The notes under the pieces are model-generated. The model had not been told where the DNA came from. It saw only the letters and a program-made list of their open reading frames with translations, and did no database searches. A stretch of DNA of 64,000 nucleotides from Clostridiales bacterium (GTDB lineage Bacteria > Bacillota > Clostridia > Oscillospirales > Oscillospiraceae). A program made the position numbers and the translations under genes. This document shows positions 7,653 to 16,294 of the stretch, in pieces. The DNA is taken from positions 124,001 to 188,000 of the forward strand of contig JALFVN010000028.1 in the NCBI GenBank assembly GCA_022787565.1. The letters run 5' to 3'. How positions within the stretch are numbered: position 1 is the stretch's first letter; each line of letters starts with the position of its first letter.

Positions 7653-8347
7653 CAGCCGTTAACGGGCTGAACGCCCAGCTTCTCTTTGATGGTGCGGCAG
7701 AGAAGGCGGTAGCTCTCTTCAAGGTTCAGATTGGTGGTATCCAGAACAACGGCGTCCTCCGCAGCTCTCATGGGGGCTGCGGCGCGGGAGCTGTCCTGCT
7801 GGTCCCGGTACTCGATATCCCGGAAAACCTCCTCAAAATTGGCCTTGACCCCCTTGGACTGAAGCTCCAGAAGACGGCGCTGGGCTCTGGCGGCAGAGCT
7901 TGCGGTCATGAAGATCTTCAGATCCGCGTTGGGAAGGACCACCGTGCCGATATCCCGACCGTCCATGATCACGCTGTTGTTTTTTGCCATACGGCGCTGC
8001 ATATCCAGAAGGAAGCTGCGCACCACAGGCAGCGTGGACACATCGGAAGCACAGATGGAAATCTCGGGCATACGGATGCGGGAGGAGACGTCCTCCTCAT
8101 TCAGGTACATGCGCTGCTCCCCTGCGGCGTTGAATCCCATCTGGATGCTGAGTCCGGGCAGGATCTCCCCCACTGCCCCGGCGTCCTTGCAGTTGATACC
8201 GGCCCGGTAACAGGCCAGACCGACAGTGCGGTAGATTGCGCCTGTGTCAACATAGATGAAACCGAAAGCGGCGGCGGCTCTTCTGGCCAGACTGCTCTTT
8301 CCTGCTCCGGAGGGTCCGTCAATGGCGATTGAATAATGTCTTTTCAT
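7652..8347 (-). CDS. cmk: Cytidylate kinase
   Basis: 231 residues. It phosphorylates CMP and dCMP to the diphosphates using ATP. The P-loop is at the N-terminus (IDGPSGAGKSSLARRAA). The NMP-binding region follows (YVDTGAIYRTVG), with MDGRDIGTVV in the middle and a lid containing RR and RD residues (DIEYRDQQDSSR). ATG 8347 is used because an AAAGGA site lies 11 bases before it. The in-frame ATG 12 bases earlier has no room for a site. It overlaps neighbours at both ends, in the frequent Firmicute context cmk next to the S1 gene. Confidence 0.95.
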   Translation of the reverse strand: MKRHYSIAIDGPSGAGKSSLARRAAAAFGFIYVDTGAIYRTVGLACYRAGINCKDAGAVGEILPGLSIQMGFNAAGEQRMYLNEEDVSSRIRMPEISICASDVSTLPVVRSFLLDMQRRMAKNNSVIMDGRDIGTVVLPNADLKIFMTASSAARAQRRLLELQSKGVKANFEEVFRDIEYRDQQDSSRAAAPMRAAEDAVVLDTTNLNLEESYRLLCRTIKEKLGVQPVNG

Positions 8348-8348
8348 C

Positions 8349-9593
8349 TCAAAACGCATCCTTTAACACAGAATTTCCGGCCACATAGCCGGTTGACCAG
8401 GCGATCTGCAGATTGAAACCGCCTGTATAACCGTCGAGGTCAAGCACCTCTCCGGCAAAGTACAGTTCAGATATGAGCTTAGACTCCATAGTGCGGGGAT
8501 TGATCTCTTTCGTGTTTACCCCTCCGGCGGTGACAATCGCCTCATCTATGGGCCGTGTACCCGAAACAGAGACCGGGAAAGCCTTGAACAGATGCAGCAG
8601 CCCCATCCGCTGCTCCCGGGTGATGGAGTTTACCTTGGTATCCTCCGGTATCCCGGAAAGCCGGACCAGCACCGGGATCATGGCGCTTCCGGCCAGATCC
8701 GAGAGCGCGTTTTTAAACTCCCGGTTGGCATACTTTTCAAAGTCGCGGAGGATCCTGGCGTCCAGCTTTTTTTCGTCCAGAGCGGGCTTCAGATCGATCT
8801 CCAGCCGGTAGCTTTTGCTGCCCATATTGCGCATATGGGCGCTGGCGGAAAGGACCAGGGGCCCGGAAACGCCGAAATGAGTGAACAGCATCTCACCCAG
8901 TTCCTTATAGATGAGTTTATCCTCCTCAAAGGCGGAGAGTGTCACGTTCCGCAGGGAAAAGCCCTGCATTTCTGCGCAGTAGGGATCTTGACTTTCCAGC
9001 GGCACAAGGGAAGCTCTGGTGGGCGTCACACTGTGGCCCAGTTCCCGGGCCATTTTCAGTCCGTCGCCGGTGGAGCCGGTCAGGGGGTAGGACAGTCCGC
9101 CGGTACAGACTGCCGCCGCGCGGCAGCGGATCGTTCCCAGTTCCGTCTCCACGCCGGAGACCGCGCCGTTTTCGGTAAGAATCCGCCTGGCTTTTGTCCG
9201 CCGGACAATGACCCCTGCGCGGGCGCACCAGCGGGCCAGCGTCCCCGCAACGTCGTTTGCGTTGTCGGAAACGGGAAAAACCCGGTTTCCCCGCTCGGTT
9301 TTCAAAGGCAGACCCTTCTCCGCGAAAAAAGCCATGGTGTCCGTGGGCGACAGGCGGTTCAGTGCGCTGAACAAAAACCTGCCGTCACCGGGAATATTCT
9401 GCATGAATGTTTTTATGTCACAGTTGTTGGTCAAGTTACACCGGCCCTTGCCGGTTATCCGGAGCTTTCTGCCCAGCTGGCGGTTAGGGTCCAGCAGAAT
9501 CACGCCTATCCCTCTCTCAGCCGCAGCGGCCGCACACATCATACCCGCCGCGCCGCCGCCGATCACGACCAGTTCCGTACTATCCTCGATCAT
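8349..9593 (-). CDS. HI0933/YhiN-family FAD-dependent flavoprotein
   Basis: 414 residues. It has an N-terminal Rossmann FAD motif (VVIGGGAAGMMCAAAAAERG), the family signature GRKLRITGKGRCNLTN, and the C-terminal FAD-contact segment (FAGEVLDLDGYTGGFN, then LQIAWSTG). Members are annotated as NAD(P)/FAD-dependent oxidoreductases or aminoacetone-oxidase-like proteins, but the true substrate is unclear. ATG 9593 follows AGGAG by nine bases, and the gene overlaps the RpiR stop by 14 bases. It commonly lies beside cmk in Clostridia, which is seen here. Confidence 0.88.
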   Translation of the reverse strand: MIEDSTELVVIGGGAAGMMCAAAAAERGIGVILLDPNRQLGRKLRITGKGRCNLTNNCDIKTFMQNIPGDGRFLFSALNRLSPTDTMAFFAEKGLPLKTERGNRVFPVSDNANDVAGTLARWCARAGVIVRRTKARRILTENGAVSGVETELGTIRCRAAAVCTGGLSYPLTGSTGDGLKMARELGHSVTPTRASLVPLESQDPYCAEMQGFSLRNVTLSAFEEDKLIYKELGEMLFTHFGVSGPLVLSASAHMRNMGSKSYRLEIDLKPALDEKKLDARILRDFEKYANREFKNALSDLAGSAMIPVLVRLSGIPEDTKVNSITREQRMGLLHLFKAFPVSVSGTRPIDEAIVTAGGVNTKEINPRTMESKLISELYFAGEVLDLDGYTGGFNLQIAWSTGYVAGNSVLKDAF

Positions 9594-10407
9594 TGTTTTC
9601 ATACTCCTGCCGGATCTTTTCTGATTTTTTTCCGCCTGCCCTCAGTTCCTCCGGGAAGGCACGAAGAATGGCTCCGCACACTGCAAAGGCGACCAGGGCA
9701 GAGGTATAGTCCTCCCCGTCCCCTTTGCCGCAGGGGATAAAATTGTCTGCAAAGGACAGCTCCCTGCGCATGCTTTCCCCGGCAAGGGCGATCACTGCCG
9801 CGCCGCTGTCATGGGCAAAGCGGGCCGGGCCATGGTTTGCTCCGCCTTTGAAGCAGATATACAGCAGCGCATCTCCCGCGCCAATACGGAAAATCTGACC
9901 ATAGGGTTCCTCTCCGACAAGCTGCACCCCGTCCCGGATCAGCCGGAGGCCCTGCCAGAGCTGTTTTGCCGCAGCTTCTCCCATGCCCTCACCCAACAGG
10001 AACAGACGTTTCGCCCGTTGGAGCTGTTTTACTGCTCTGTCAAAAAGTTGAGGATTATCGCCCTCCGCCAGTGCGGCAAGGGCTTTGCTGTATTCTACCG
10101 CCGTGCCGCAAAGCAGGCGGCTGTAGTCTGTCTCCGGTTGGCCCGGGACATTCTGCCCCTCCGCGCCGATCCTGCTGCGCAGAAGCTGCTGGACCGCCCT
10201 TCTCATATCCGGGTAGCCGCTGAAGCCCAGCTCAAGGGCAAAGCGCACCACAGTGGATTCGCTTACGCCCGCGGCTCTGGCCAGCAGCTCCGCGGTCATA
10301 AACGCAGCCATATCCGGGTGTTCGCAAATATAATCTGCCACCGCCCGCTGGCGTTTGGAAAAATGAACGGATCGTACGGAAAGAAGGGCTAAAATGTCTT
10401 TCTCCAT
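9580..10407 (-). CDS. MurR/RpiR family transcriptional regulator
   Basis: 275 residues. An N-terminal HTH_6 domain lies at about 1-75 (FSKRQRAVADYICEHPD, then TAELLARAAGVSESTVVRFA). A SIS sugar-phosphate-binding domain follows at about 120-250 (KRLFLLGEGMGEAAAKQL). Such proteins repress or activate sugar or amino-sugar genes in response to phosphosugars. Here no sugar gene is adjacent, so its target is unknown. ATG 10407 is chosen because the preceding 40 residues look non-native and AAGGAAAGGA stands before it. It overlaps the flavoprotein gene. Confidence 0.87.
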   Translation of the reverse strand: MEKDILALLSVRSVHFSKRQRAVADYICEHPDMAAFMTAELLARAAGVSESTVVRFALELGFSGYPDMRRAVQQLLRSRIGAEGQNVPGQPETDYSRLLCGTAVEYSKALAALAEGDNPQLFDRAVKQLQRAKRLFLLGEGMGEAAAKQLWQGLRLIRDGVQLVGEEPYGQIFRIGAGDALLYICFKGGANHGPARFAHDSGAAVIALAGESMRRELSFADNFIPCGKGDGEDYTSALVAFAVCGAILRAFPEELRAGGKKSEKIRQEYENNDRG

Positions 10408-10472
10408 TGGTTCGTCCTTTCCTTTCGGTCGTTTAAGCAAACGATGATCTATCCGAAAAACAGCGTCAGCGT

Positions 10473-11180
10473 TTACTTGAGGAGCATATTCAATTCTTCT
10501 TCGGTAAGCCGGCGCCATTTTCCGCAAGGCAGATCGCCCAGCTTAACGCCGCCCTCGCTTACGCGCATCAATCTTGTCACTTTCAGGCCCGCGGTCTCGC
10601 ACATTTTACGCACCTGACGGTTCCGCCCCTCGTGAATGGTCACGGAAAGGAGGGCTTCCTCTCCGCTGAGTTTCAGAATATCCACCCGGGCGGGACTGGT
10701 AATATAGCCGTCAATCTCCATGGGACAGCGCAGCAGTTCAACGGCCCAACCGATATCCTCTCCTCTGACCCAGGTGTGGTAACACTTATCGATCTCATGG
10801 GAGGGGTGCATCAGGCGATTGGCAAAGTCCCCGTCATTGGTCATAAGCAGCAGGCCCTCGGAATACATGTCCAGCCGGCCCACAGGGTAGAGCCTTGTCC
10901 CCAGTTCCTTCACCAGCTGGGACACGTTTTTCCGTCCCTTTTCGTCGTTAAGTGTGCTGACATAGCCCCGGGGCTTATTGAGCATTATGTATATTTTCTC
11001 ACCGGCGGACGAAAGCTCCCTTCCGTCCACCAGAATTCTGTCTGTTTCAATCTCCGCCTTGTCGCCCAGGGCGGCGGTTACGCCGTTTACGCTCACCCTT
11101 CCGGCAGCGATCAGCTCCTCCGCAGACCTTCTTGACATGAGGCCGGAGGCGGATATGATTTTCTGAAGTCTCTCCTTCAT
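10473..11180 (-). CDS. rluB: RsuA/RluB-family 23S/16S rRNA pseudouridine synthase
   Basis: 235 residues. An S4 RNA-binding domain occupies 1-60 (RLQKIISASGLMSRRSAEEL). The pseudouridine synthase core contains the catalytic Asp in VGRLDMYSEGLLLMTNDGD and the second family motif HEGRNRQVRKMC. This places it in the RsuA/RluB/RluE/RluF group, and RluB is the common Firmicute form that modifies 23S rRNA. The ATG at 11180 shares a base with the dacF stop (TGATG) and lies eight bases after GGAG. The in-frame TTG at 11183 is less likely. Confidence 0.9.
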   Translation of the reverse strand: MKERLQKIISASGLMSRRSAEELIAAGRVSVNGVTAALGDKAEIETDRILVDGRELSSAGEKIYIMLNKPRGYVSTLNDEKGRKNVSQLVKELGTRLYPVGRLDMYSEGLLLMTNDGDFANRLMHPSHEIDKCYHTWVRGEDIGWAVELLRCPMEIDGYITSPARVDILKLSGEEALLSVTIHEGRNRQVRKMCETAGLKVTRLMRVSEGGVKLGDLPCGKWRRLTEEELNMLLK

Positions 11181-12277
11181 CAAGCTATCTCCAGTGTTTT
11201 TTTCGCGGACAGGGACGGCCGGTCCACCGGGACCTGGCTTTCATAGACCAGCCTGATCTCCCTGAGAAGCTCGCCGTCTCTCAGCACCAGGATCCGTCCG
11301 GCGGTCTCCCCCTGCCGGACCGGGGCGTAGGTGAAGCGGGCCATTTCCGCAAGCAGCGTCAGCTCCGTATCCACGGGAAGAAAGATTGAGAACTCTTCCT
11401 CAGGGACAGCCCTGACCTTGTCTGCCGTGCCGGAGACCACGGGGATTTCAAAGCCGATCTCCCCGTCCACCACTTTTCGCAGGCAATAGTGGGAAAATGC
11501 CCAGTTATAGAGCTTTTTATGGTCATTCCAATCATCCGGGGCGGAGAGGGTCACGCAGATATATCTTGTCCCCTCCCGCTCTGCGCAGCTGACAAGGCAC
11601 CTTCCGGCAGCTTCGGTATAGCCGGTTTTGCCGCCGATGCAGCCCGGGCAGCCTGACAGCAGTTTATTGTGATTATAAAGAACCCGTTCCCCCACAGTGC
11701 TGCTTTTCATAGCATTTATCCGGGCAAAATCCTCGTTTTCCATGCAGGCGCACATCAGCTTTGCCATGTCCCGGGCGGTGGAATAGTGTCCTTCCCCGTC
11801 CAGACCGTGAGGATTGGCAAAGGAACTGTTCTCCATCCCCAGCGCAAAGGCCTTCGCGTTCATCAAAGCCACAAAGCTGTCCGTATCCCCCGCGGTGTGG
11901 CAGGCCAGGGCAATGGCGGCGTCGTTTCCCGACACCAACAGCAGCCCCTGCAAAAGTTCCTCCACCGTGCATCGCTCCCCCGGGGCCAGGTACATGGACG
12001 AGCCCTCGATGCCGCAGTATTCCGGCAGGATCTCCACCTGCTCGTCCAGCGCGCAGTTTTCCAGGACCACCAGGGCGGTCATGATCTTGGTGGTGCTGGC
12101 AATAAGCATTTTCTCGTCAGGATTCTGTTCAAACACCACTTCGCCGCCGCTGTGCATCACAATCGCGCTGTGGGCGCTGAGGGAGGGGCTGTCATCAGCC
12201 CAGGCCCTCAACTCTGTATTATAGACATTATATACCGCAGCTGCAAGAATTGCAGCATAAATTAATTTTTTCAACAA
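11180..12277 (-). CDS. dacF: Serine-type D-alanyl-D-alanine carboxypeptidase (peptidase S11)
   Basis: 365 residues. It trims the terminal D-Ala from peptidoglycan stem peptides outside the membrane. An N-terminal hydrophobic signal (LIYAAILAAAVYNVY) precedes the penicillin-binding motifs STTK (Ser-x-x-Lys), SGN and KTG (GGKTGYTEAAG). A C-terminal beta domain (PBP5_C type) follows. No ATG exists near the start. The start is one of two tandem TTG codons (12277 or 12274) after GGGGTGGTG, so initiation is non-canonical. The assignment to DacF rather than DacA or DacB is by context with gerW/scpA/scpB, a Bacillus-like sporulation neighbourhood. Confidence 0.9.
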   Translation of the reverse strand: MLKKLIYAAILAAAVYNVYNTELRAWADDSPSLSAHSAIVMHSGGEVVFEQNPDEKMLIASTTKIMTALVVLENCALDEQVEILPEYCGIEGSSMYLAPGERCTVEELLQGLLLVSGNDAAIALACHTAGDTDSFVALMNAKAFALGMENSSFANPHGLDGEGHYSTARDMAKLMCACMENEDFARINAMKSSTVGERVLYNHNKLLSGCPGCIGGKTGYTEAAGRCLVSCAEREGTRYICVTLSAPDDWNDHKKLYNWAFSHYCLRKVVDGEIGFEIPVVSGTADKVRAVPEEEFSIFLPVDTELTLLAEMARFTYAPVRQGETAGRILVLRDGELLREIRLVYESQVPVDRPSLSAKKTLEIA

Positions 12278-12332
12278 TAAGCACCACCCCGAATTTTTTG
12301 GGCAGTGCTTATTATTGACCGATTAACTTATT

Positions 12333-12731
12333 TTATTTCCCGCTGCCGTTACTTTTCTGTTTTTCAATAAAGCTGTCCACACGGTCCATGACCTGAGGCA
12401 CCAGGTCGATGATCCGGTCAACGGTGTTGCTTGCAGGAGGCGTGACATTGATCATTCTGACCACGCCGTCCTTGATCACAAGAAAGCCGATAGGGTCGAT
12501 CTTCACGCCGGTTGCGTTGCCGCCGCCGTAGGGTCTGTCTTCTCCGGCCTTTTTGGCGTTGAACTCAACTCCGCCGCCGCCAAAGCCCACACTGATTTTA
12601 GAGATGGGAACCAAAGTTATTCCGTCAGGAGTGTAGATAGGATCGCCGACAACAGTATCTACCTTGAGAATGTTTTTCACATTCTCCATTGTGGTCTGCA
12701 TCAGTTCGCCGATAGGATTATTGTTCTCCAT
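12333..12731 (-). CDS. ytfJ: GerW/YtfJ family sporulation protein
   Basis: 132 residues, soluble. Conserved features are the early IGELMQTTMENVKNIL helix and the glycine-rich GFGGGGVEF and GGGNATGVKI segments, then a hydrophobic FLVIKDGVVRMINV strand. This matches YtfJ/GerW, a spore protein needed for germination in Bacillus, and the length is typical. The gene overlaps the end of the DUF2953 gene by 14 bases, the same pairing as ytfI-ytfJ in Bacillus. Its presence supports a spore-forming host. Confidence 0.92.
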   Translation of the reverse strand: MENNNPIGELMQTTMENVKNILKVDTVVGDPIYTPDGITLVPISKISVGFGGGGVEFNAKKAGEDRPYGGGNATGVKIDPIGFLVIKDGVVRMINVTPPASNTVDRIIDLVPQVMDRVDSFIEKQKSNGSGK

Positions 12732-13497
12732 TTGAGTCCGTCCTTTCCTCTGCCTGTATATTATTTGTTTTTACTTCCTTGTTCTCTTCCCCGGTTTCCG
12801 CTCCGTCGGGGATACCGGCCTTTTTGTTTGCCCGTTTTTCTTTGAATTTGCGGATTTTGTGCTTGATCAGAATACCCAGTGCGCCGAAGAGGATGGTGAA
12901 AACCACGCCGAAGATCTGCCCGATGCGGATCGTCAGGGCCACACCCACATCCACTCTGGTCTTTTCGGTGGTAAAGTCCACATCCGTCCACACATCCACG
13001 TCCTTTGTGTCGAAGGTGCGGCGGCAGATGGGAGCCAGCGTGGTCAGCGCTCCGTTCACATAGCCAAAGGTCATGGCGGTATTGTAGGGGTCCTTTCCTG
13101 CGGCGGTGTAGTGCAGCAGAAAACGGTCAACCGAGAGCTTCCGACCGAAGCGGCCCAGCCCCCGGAACACAGACTTAACAAGACCAATGATCTCCTCCAG
13201 ACTGAAATCCAGATTCAGCTTTTTTTTGGGCTTTTCCTCGCCTGTTCCGGCCTGCTCCTCCGGCTGTTTTTTCTTCTTTTTGGATTTTTTTGGCTTTTTG
13301 GGTTTCTTCTCTTTCTTGGGCTTTGTCTCGTCGGCGGGAGGCTTCGGGATCAGCTGCAGCAGCATCCCGCAAACCTTTGCCGACAGGCGCAGCTCGCCGC
13401 CCTCATACGCCACATCCGCCCCCACCGGGACAAGCATTATGGCGATAACAAGGACAACGATGACGCCCAGAATGATAAGTCCGACCAACTGCATCAC
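12718..13497 (-). CDS. DUF2953 membrane-anchored protein (YtfI-like)
   Basis: 259 residues. An N-terminal membrane helix (LVGLIILGVIVVLVIAIMLV) precedes a beta strand, and then a very lysine-rich low-complexity linker of about 50 residues made of repeated K-K-P and K-K-K units. The DUF2953 core follows, with LLHYTAAGKDPYNTAMTFGY and a weakly hydrophobic helix near 205-225. It is paired with ytfJ as in Bacillus, so a sporulation link is likely, but the role is unknown. It overlaps scpB by four bases and ytfJ by 14. Confidence 0.8.
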   Translation of the reverse strand: MMQLVGLIILGVIVVLVIAIMLVPVGADVAYEGGELRLSAKVCGMLLQLIPKPPADETKPKKEKKPKKPKKSKKKKKQPEEQAGTGEEKPKKKLNLDFSLEEIIGLVKSVFRGLGRFGRKLSVDRFLLHYTAAGKDPYNTAMTFGYVNGALTTLAPICRRTFDTKDVDVWTDVDFTTEKTRVDVGVALTIRIGQIFGVVFTILFGALGILIKHKIRKFKEKRANKKAGIPDGAETGEENKEVKTNNIQAEERTDSNGEQ

Positions 13498-14108
13498 TCC
13501 CCGTTTTCTTCGGTTACTTCACTTATTCTCATCTGTCCGCTGACTGCGGCATTTTGTATCTCGTCAATGGCGTTTTGCAGCTTCTCCACGCCCTCGCCGT
13601 TGGTCATATCGGGCAGCGGCGGAAGCTGGGACAGTTCGCTTATGCCCATGGTGCGCAAAAACACGTCCGTAGTGCGGAAAACAGAGGGCCGGCCGGGAAC
13701 GTCCAGCTTTCCGCAGACCTCGATCAGGCCGCGTTCGGCCAGCATCCCCACGGTATAGGAGCTGTCCACACCCCGCACCTGGTCGATATAGGCCCGGGTA
13801 ACGGGCTGAAAATAAGCCACGATGGCCAGCGTCTCCAGCGCGGCCTGGGAAAGCATGGGCGGCTTTCTCTGCTCCAGTGCTTTGGTGATCAGGGGGGCAA
13901 ATTCCGGAGCGGAACACATCTGCAGCCTGTCCTCCAGCCGGAGGATACGCATCCCCCGCTGCTCACGGCTGTATTTTTCCTGCAATTCATTTGCCCGCAG
14001 GTTTATTTCCTTTTCATCTACCCCAAGCACAAGGGAAAGTCTTGCCACGGGAATGCTCTCGCCCGCTGCAAAAAGTATAGCCTCAATGGCGGAAGAAATA
14101 TCAATCAT
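13494..14108 (-). CDS. scpB: Segregation and condensation protein ScpB
   Basis: 204 residues with the tandem winged-helix architecture of kleisin-associated ScpB. The N-terminal SAIEAILFAAGESIPVARL, the central LSQAALETLAIVAYFQPVTR and the IDQVRGVDSSYTV segment are characteristic. It binds ScpA to form the Smc-ScpAB condensin that organises and segregates the nucleoid. ATG 14108 is used because the earlier TTG codons lie within scpA. Only a weak ribosome binding site is seen, so coupling to scpA, whose stop is four bases upstream, is likely. Confidence 0.94.
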   Translation of the reverse strand: MIDISSAIEAILFAAGESIPVARLSLVLGVDEKEINLRANELQEKYSREQRGMRILRLEDRLQMCSAPEFAPLITKALEQRKPPMLSQAALETLAIVAYFQPVTRAYIDQVRGVDSSYTVGMLAERGLIEVCGKLDVPGRPSVFRTTDVFLRTMGISELSQLPPLPDMTNGEGVEKLQNAIDEIQNAAVSGQMRISEVTEENGE

Positions 14109-14112
14109 TTGT

Positions 14113-14898
14113 CTACTCAACAATCTTTTCTATGATTTCATCCACATCGCCGCCGGCAAATTCAAGGGCATAGTCCTGATCCTTTTGGCTGATGCAGATG
14201 CTTCCCATGCTGCAAAGCTCCAGCACGGATACGAAAGTCGCCACCACCTCCGAGCGGGAGCGGCATTGGGAATAAAGGCTGTTCAGGGTGAAGCTGCCCT
14301 CCCGGAGACGGTCCAGGATCTGACGGCTCTTATCCCTGACGCTGTATACAATGCGTTTGGGCAGGGCAGAGGAAAAGCTCTCCGTCTCAGGCGTTTTTCC
14401 GCCCCGCATATAGACCGCCGCAAGAGCTTTCAGCAAATCCACCGGCTCGTGCCGGTATTCATACTCCTTTGCCGTTCTGGGGAGAGGCTCAGGGAGCTTG
14501 GAGAAATACAGCAGGCCCAGCTCCGACGCCTGTTTCAGCTCAGGCGTCACCTGACGCACAGCGTTATAGACGTCCTTGCATTTGAGCTGTTCCAGCGAAG
14601 CCATCAGCACTTCCAGCTCGGACACTTCCTCCTCGTCGGAGGTCAGAAGAGTCCTGGTCTTGATATAGAGCAGGTGGGAGGCCATCTGGACAAATTCGCT
14701 GGCGATCTCCAGATCCATACTCTGCATCTGGGCCAGGTATTCCAGATATTGGTCCAGGATTTCAGAGATTTTGATATCTCGGATCTCGATTTTATTTTTG
14801 GAAAGCAGCATCAGGATCAGGCTCAGGGGGCCTTCAAAATCCTGAAGCTCATTTTTTTCCTTTACAACACCTTCAAGAAAAAAGCTTGGATTTTCCAT
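14113..14898 (-). CDS. scpA: Segregation and condensation protein ScpA (kleisin)
   Basis: 261 residues. The N-terminal signature is visible as DFEGPLSLILMLLSKNKIEI, followed by ISEILDQYLEYLAQM and ASEFVQMASHLLYIKTRTLL. The C-terminal winged helix (TLNSLYSQCRSRSEVVATFV) binds the Smc head. ScpA is the kleisin that closes the Smc ring. It is followed by scpB at four bases and preceded at seven bases by the site-2 protease gene, so all are probably one transcript. Confidence 0.94.
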   Translation of the reverse strand: MENPSFFLEGVVKEKNELQDFEGPLSLILMLLSKNKIEIRDIKISEILDQYLEYLAQMQSMDLEIASEFVQMASHLLYIKTRTLLTSDEEEVSELEVLMASLEQLKCKDVYNAVRQVTPELKQASELGLLYFSKLPEPLPRTAKEYEYRHEPVDLLKALAAVYMRGGKTPETESFSSALPKRIVYSVRDKSRQILDRLREGSFTLNSLYSQCRSRSEVVATFVSVLELCSMGSICISQKDQDYALEFAGGDVDEIIEKIVE

Positions 14899-14905
14899 GG
14901 ATCAC

Positions 14906-15616
14906 TCACTTAAAAAAGAGGATATAGGACAGATCGGCGCCCCACTGGGCCAGCGGGATCAGCTGATCGTAAATAAAGTCCATTGCGGCGGAAAGGGGCT
15001 TGCCGATAATGCCGGTGGACACCAGCAGGATCATTAAAACCATGCCGTAGCGCTCGTAGTGCATGAGCTTATAGTAATTGCTGTCGCTGAGCAGGGACAG
15101 CAGCACCTTGGAGCCGTCCAGCGGCGGGATAGGGATCAGGTTAAACAGGCCCAGGCCCAGACTGATATAGGCCGTGAGCTGGAGCATCTGCAAAAGATAA
15201 TACCCGGCTTTGGTATAGTGGAAGGTCACAAAGCTGTAGACAAAGCCGAAAAGGAACATGAACACCAGCGTGATCAGGAAATTGGACACCGGCCCGGCCA
15301 GCGCAGTCAGGGCCATGCCCTTTTTCGGATTTCTGAAATTATACATATTCACCGGCACAGGCTTTGCCCAGCCGACGTGAAACACCATCAGCATCAGAAG
15401 GCCCATCACGTCCAGATGCTTGAGGGGATTGAGGGTGAGCCTGCCCCGCGCTTTGGCAGTGTTGTCGCCCAGACGATAGGCTGCATAGCCATGGCTCAGC
15501 TCATGGAGGGTGATGCACAGCAGTGAAGGGATAAGGCCCAGCAGGATGCTGAGAATATAGGTAAAATCAAAGCCGTTCCATATAGACTGTAAAGCGCTTA
15601 TCTGCTCCACCCCCAT
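14906..15616 (-). CDS. Site-2 protease family (M50) integral membrane metalloprotease
   Basis: 236 residues and about five or six membrane helices. The zinc site is HELSH in the second helix (LCITLHELSHGYAAYRLGD). The second conserved site is IPIPPLDGSKV, the LDG motif that supplies the third zinc ligand. The short form without a PDZ domain is the YwhC-like subgroup, common upstream of scpA/scpB in Firmicutes. The substrate is unknown. It is distinct from the SpoIVFB-like protease at 28982. Confidence 0.9.
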   Translation of the reverse strand: MGVEQISALQSIWNGFDFTYILSILLGLIPSLLCITLHELSHGYAAYRLGDNTAKARGRLTLNPLKHLDVMGLLMLMVFHVGWAKPVPVNMYNFRNPKKGMALTALAGPVSNFLITLVFMFLFGFVYSFVTFHYTKAGYYLLQMLQLTAYISLGLGLFNLIPIPPLDGSKVLLSLLSDSNYYKLMHYERYGMVLMILLVSTGIIGKPLSAAMDFIYDQLIPLAQWGADLSYILFFK

Positions 15617-15643
15617 TGTTTTGTCTATTTTAACAAATATTCA

Positions 15644-15688
15644 GAAAAAAAACAATAGCAGCGCGTATAAATTTCGCGCCGCTATTGT
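15644..15688 (-). terminator. Terminator after engB
   Basis: The inverted repeat ACAATAGC (15652-15659) and GCTATTGT (15681-15688), extended inward by GCGCG pairing, forms a long stem. On the minus strand it is followed by a T-rich run (15651-15645), six bases after the engB stop. Confidence 0.85.
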
Positions 15689-15693
15689 CATTT

Positions 15694-16287
15694 TTACGAC
15701 AGTTCCTTCATAATCTCTGCCATCAGCGCGTCCCGGCCCTGGCCTTTTTCCGCGGAAAAAGGAATGAGCAGGACATTTTCGGGAAGATCCAGCGTCTGGC
15801 GGATCAGGGCCATATTGGGCTCGATCTCGCTTTTTTTCAGCTTGTCCAGCTTGTTTGCCACCACAACCAGACGGCAGCCGGAATTTTTGAACCACTCCGC
15901 CATGGTCACATCGTCGGCGGTAGGCTTGTGCCTTGCGTCAACGATCATGACACCCAGATCAACAAGCCCCTCGGCGGCGAAAAACTGCTCCATCAGCTTT
16001 CCCCAGCGGTCCCGCTCAGTCTGGGAGACCTTGGCATAGCCGTAGCCCGGCAGGTCCACAAAATAGACCTTGCCGTCGATGAGAAAATAGTTCACATGGA
16101 TGGTCTTGCCGGGAGAAGCGCCTACCCGGGCGAAGTTCTTCCGGTTCAGCATGCGGTTGATGACAGAGGATTTGCCCACATTGGATTTCCCCGCAAAGAC
16201 CACGCTGGGCGTGGAGGAGCGGATAAACTGATTGGGGCTTGCCGCGGATTTGATAAATTCCGCCTTATTAACGTTCAGTGCAGCCAT
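15694..16287 (-). CDS. engB: Ribosome biogenesis GTPase EngB/YsxC
   Basis: 197 residues. G1 is FAGKSNVGKSSVINRM, G3 is DLPGYGYAKV, G4 is VANKLDKL and G5 lies near IPFSAEKGQG. This is the small TrmE-Era-EngA-EngB-Septin-type GTPase needed for 50S subunit assembly. It starts seven bases after the lon stop and is followed by a strong terminator, so it closes the lon transcript. The lon-engB order is conserved in Firmicutes. Confidence 0.95.
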   Translation of the reverse strand: MAALNVNKAEFIKSAASPNQFIRSSTPSVVFAGKSNVGKSSVINRMLNRKNFARVGASPGKTIHVNYFLIDGKVYFVDLPGYGYAKVSQTERDRWGKLMEQFFAAEGLVDLGVMIVDARHKPTADDVTMAEWFKNSGCRLVVVANKLDKLKKSEIEPNMALIRQTLDLPENVLLIPFSAEKGQGRDALMAEIMKELS

Positions 16288-16294
16288 TTTTCAC

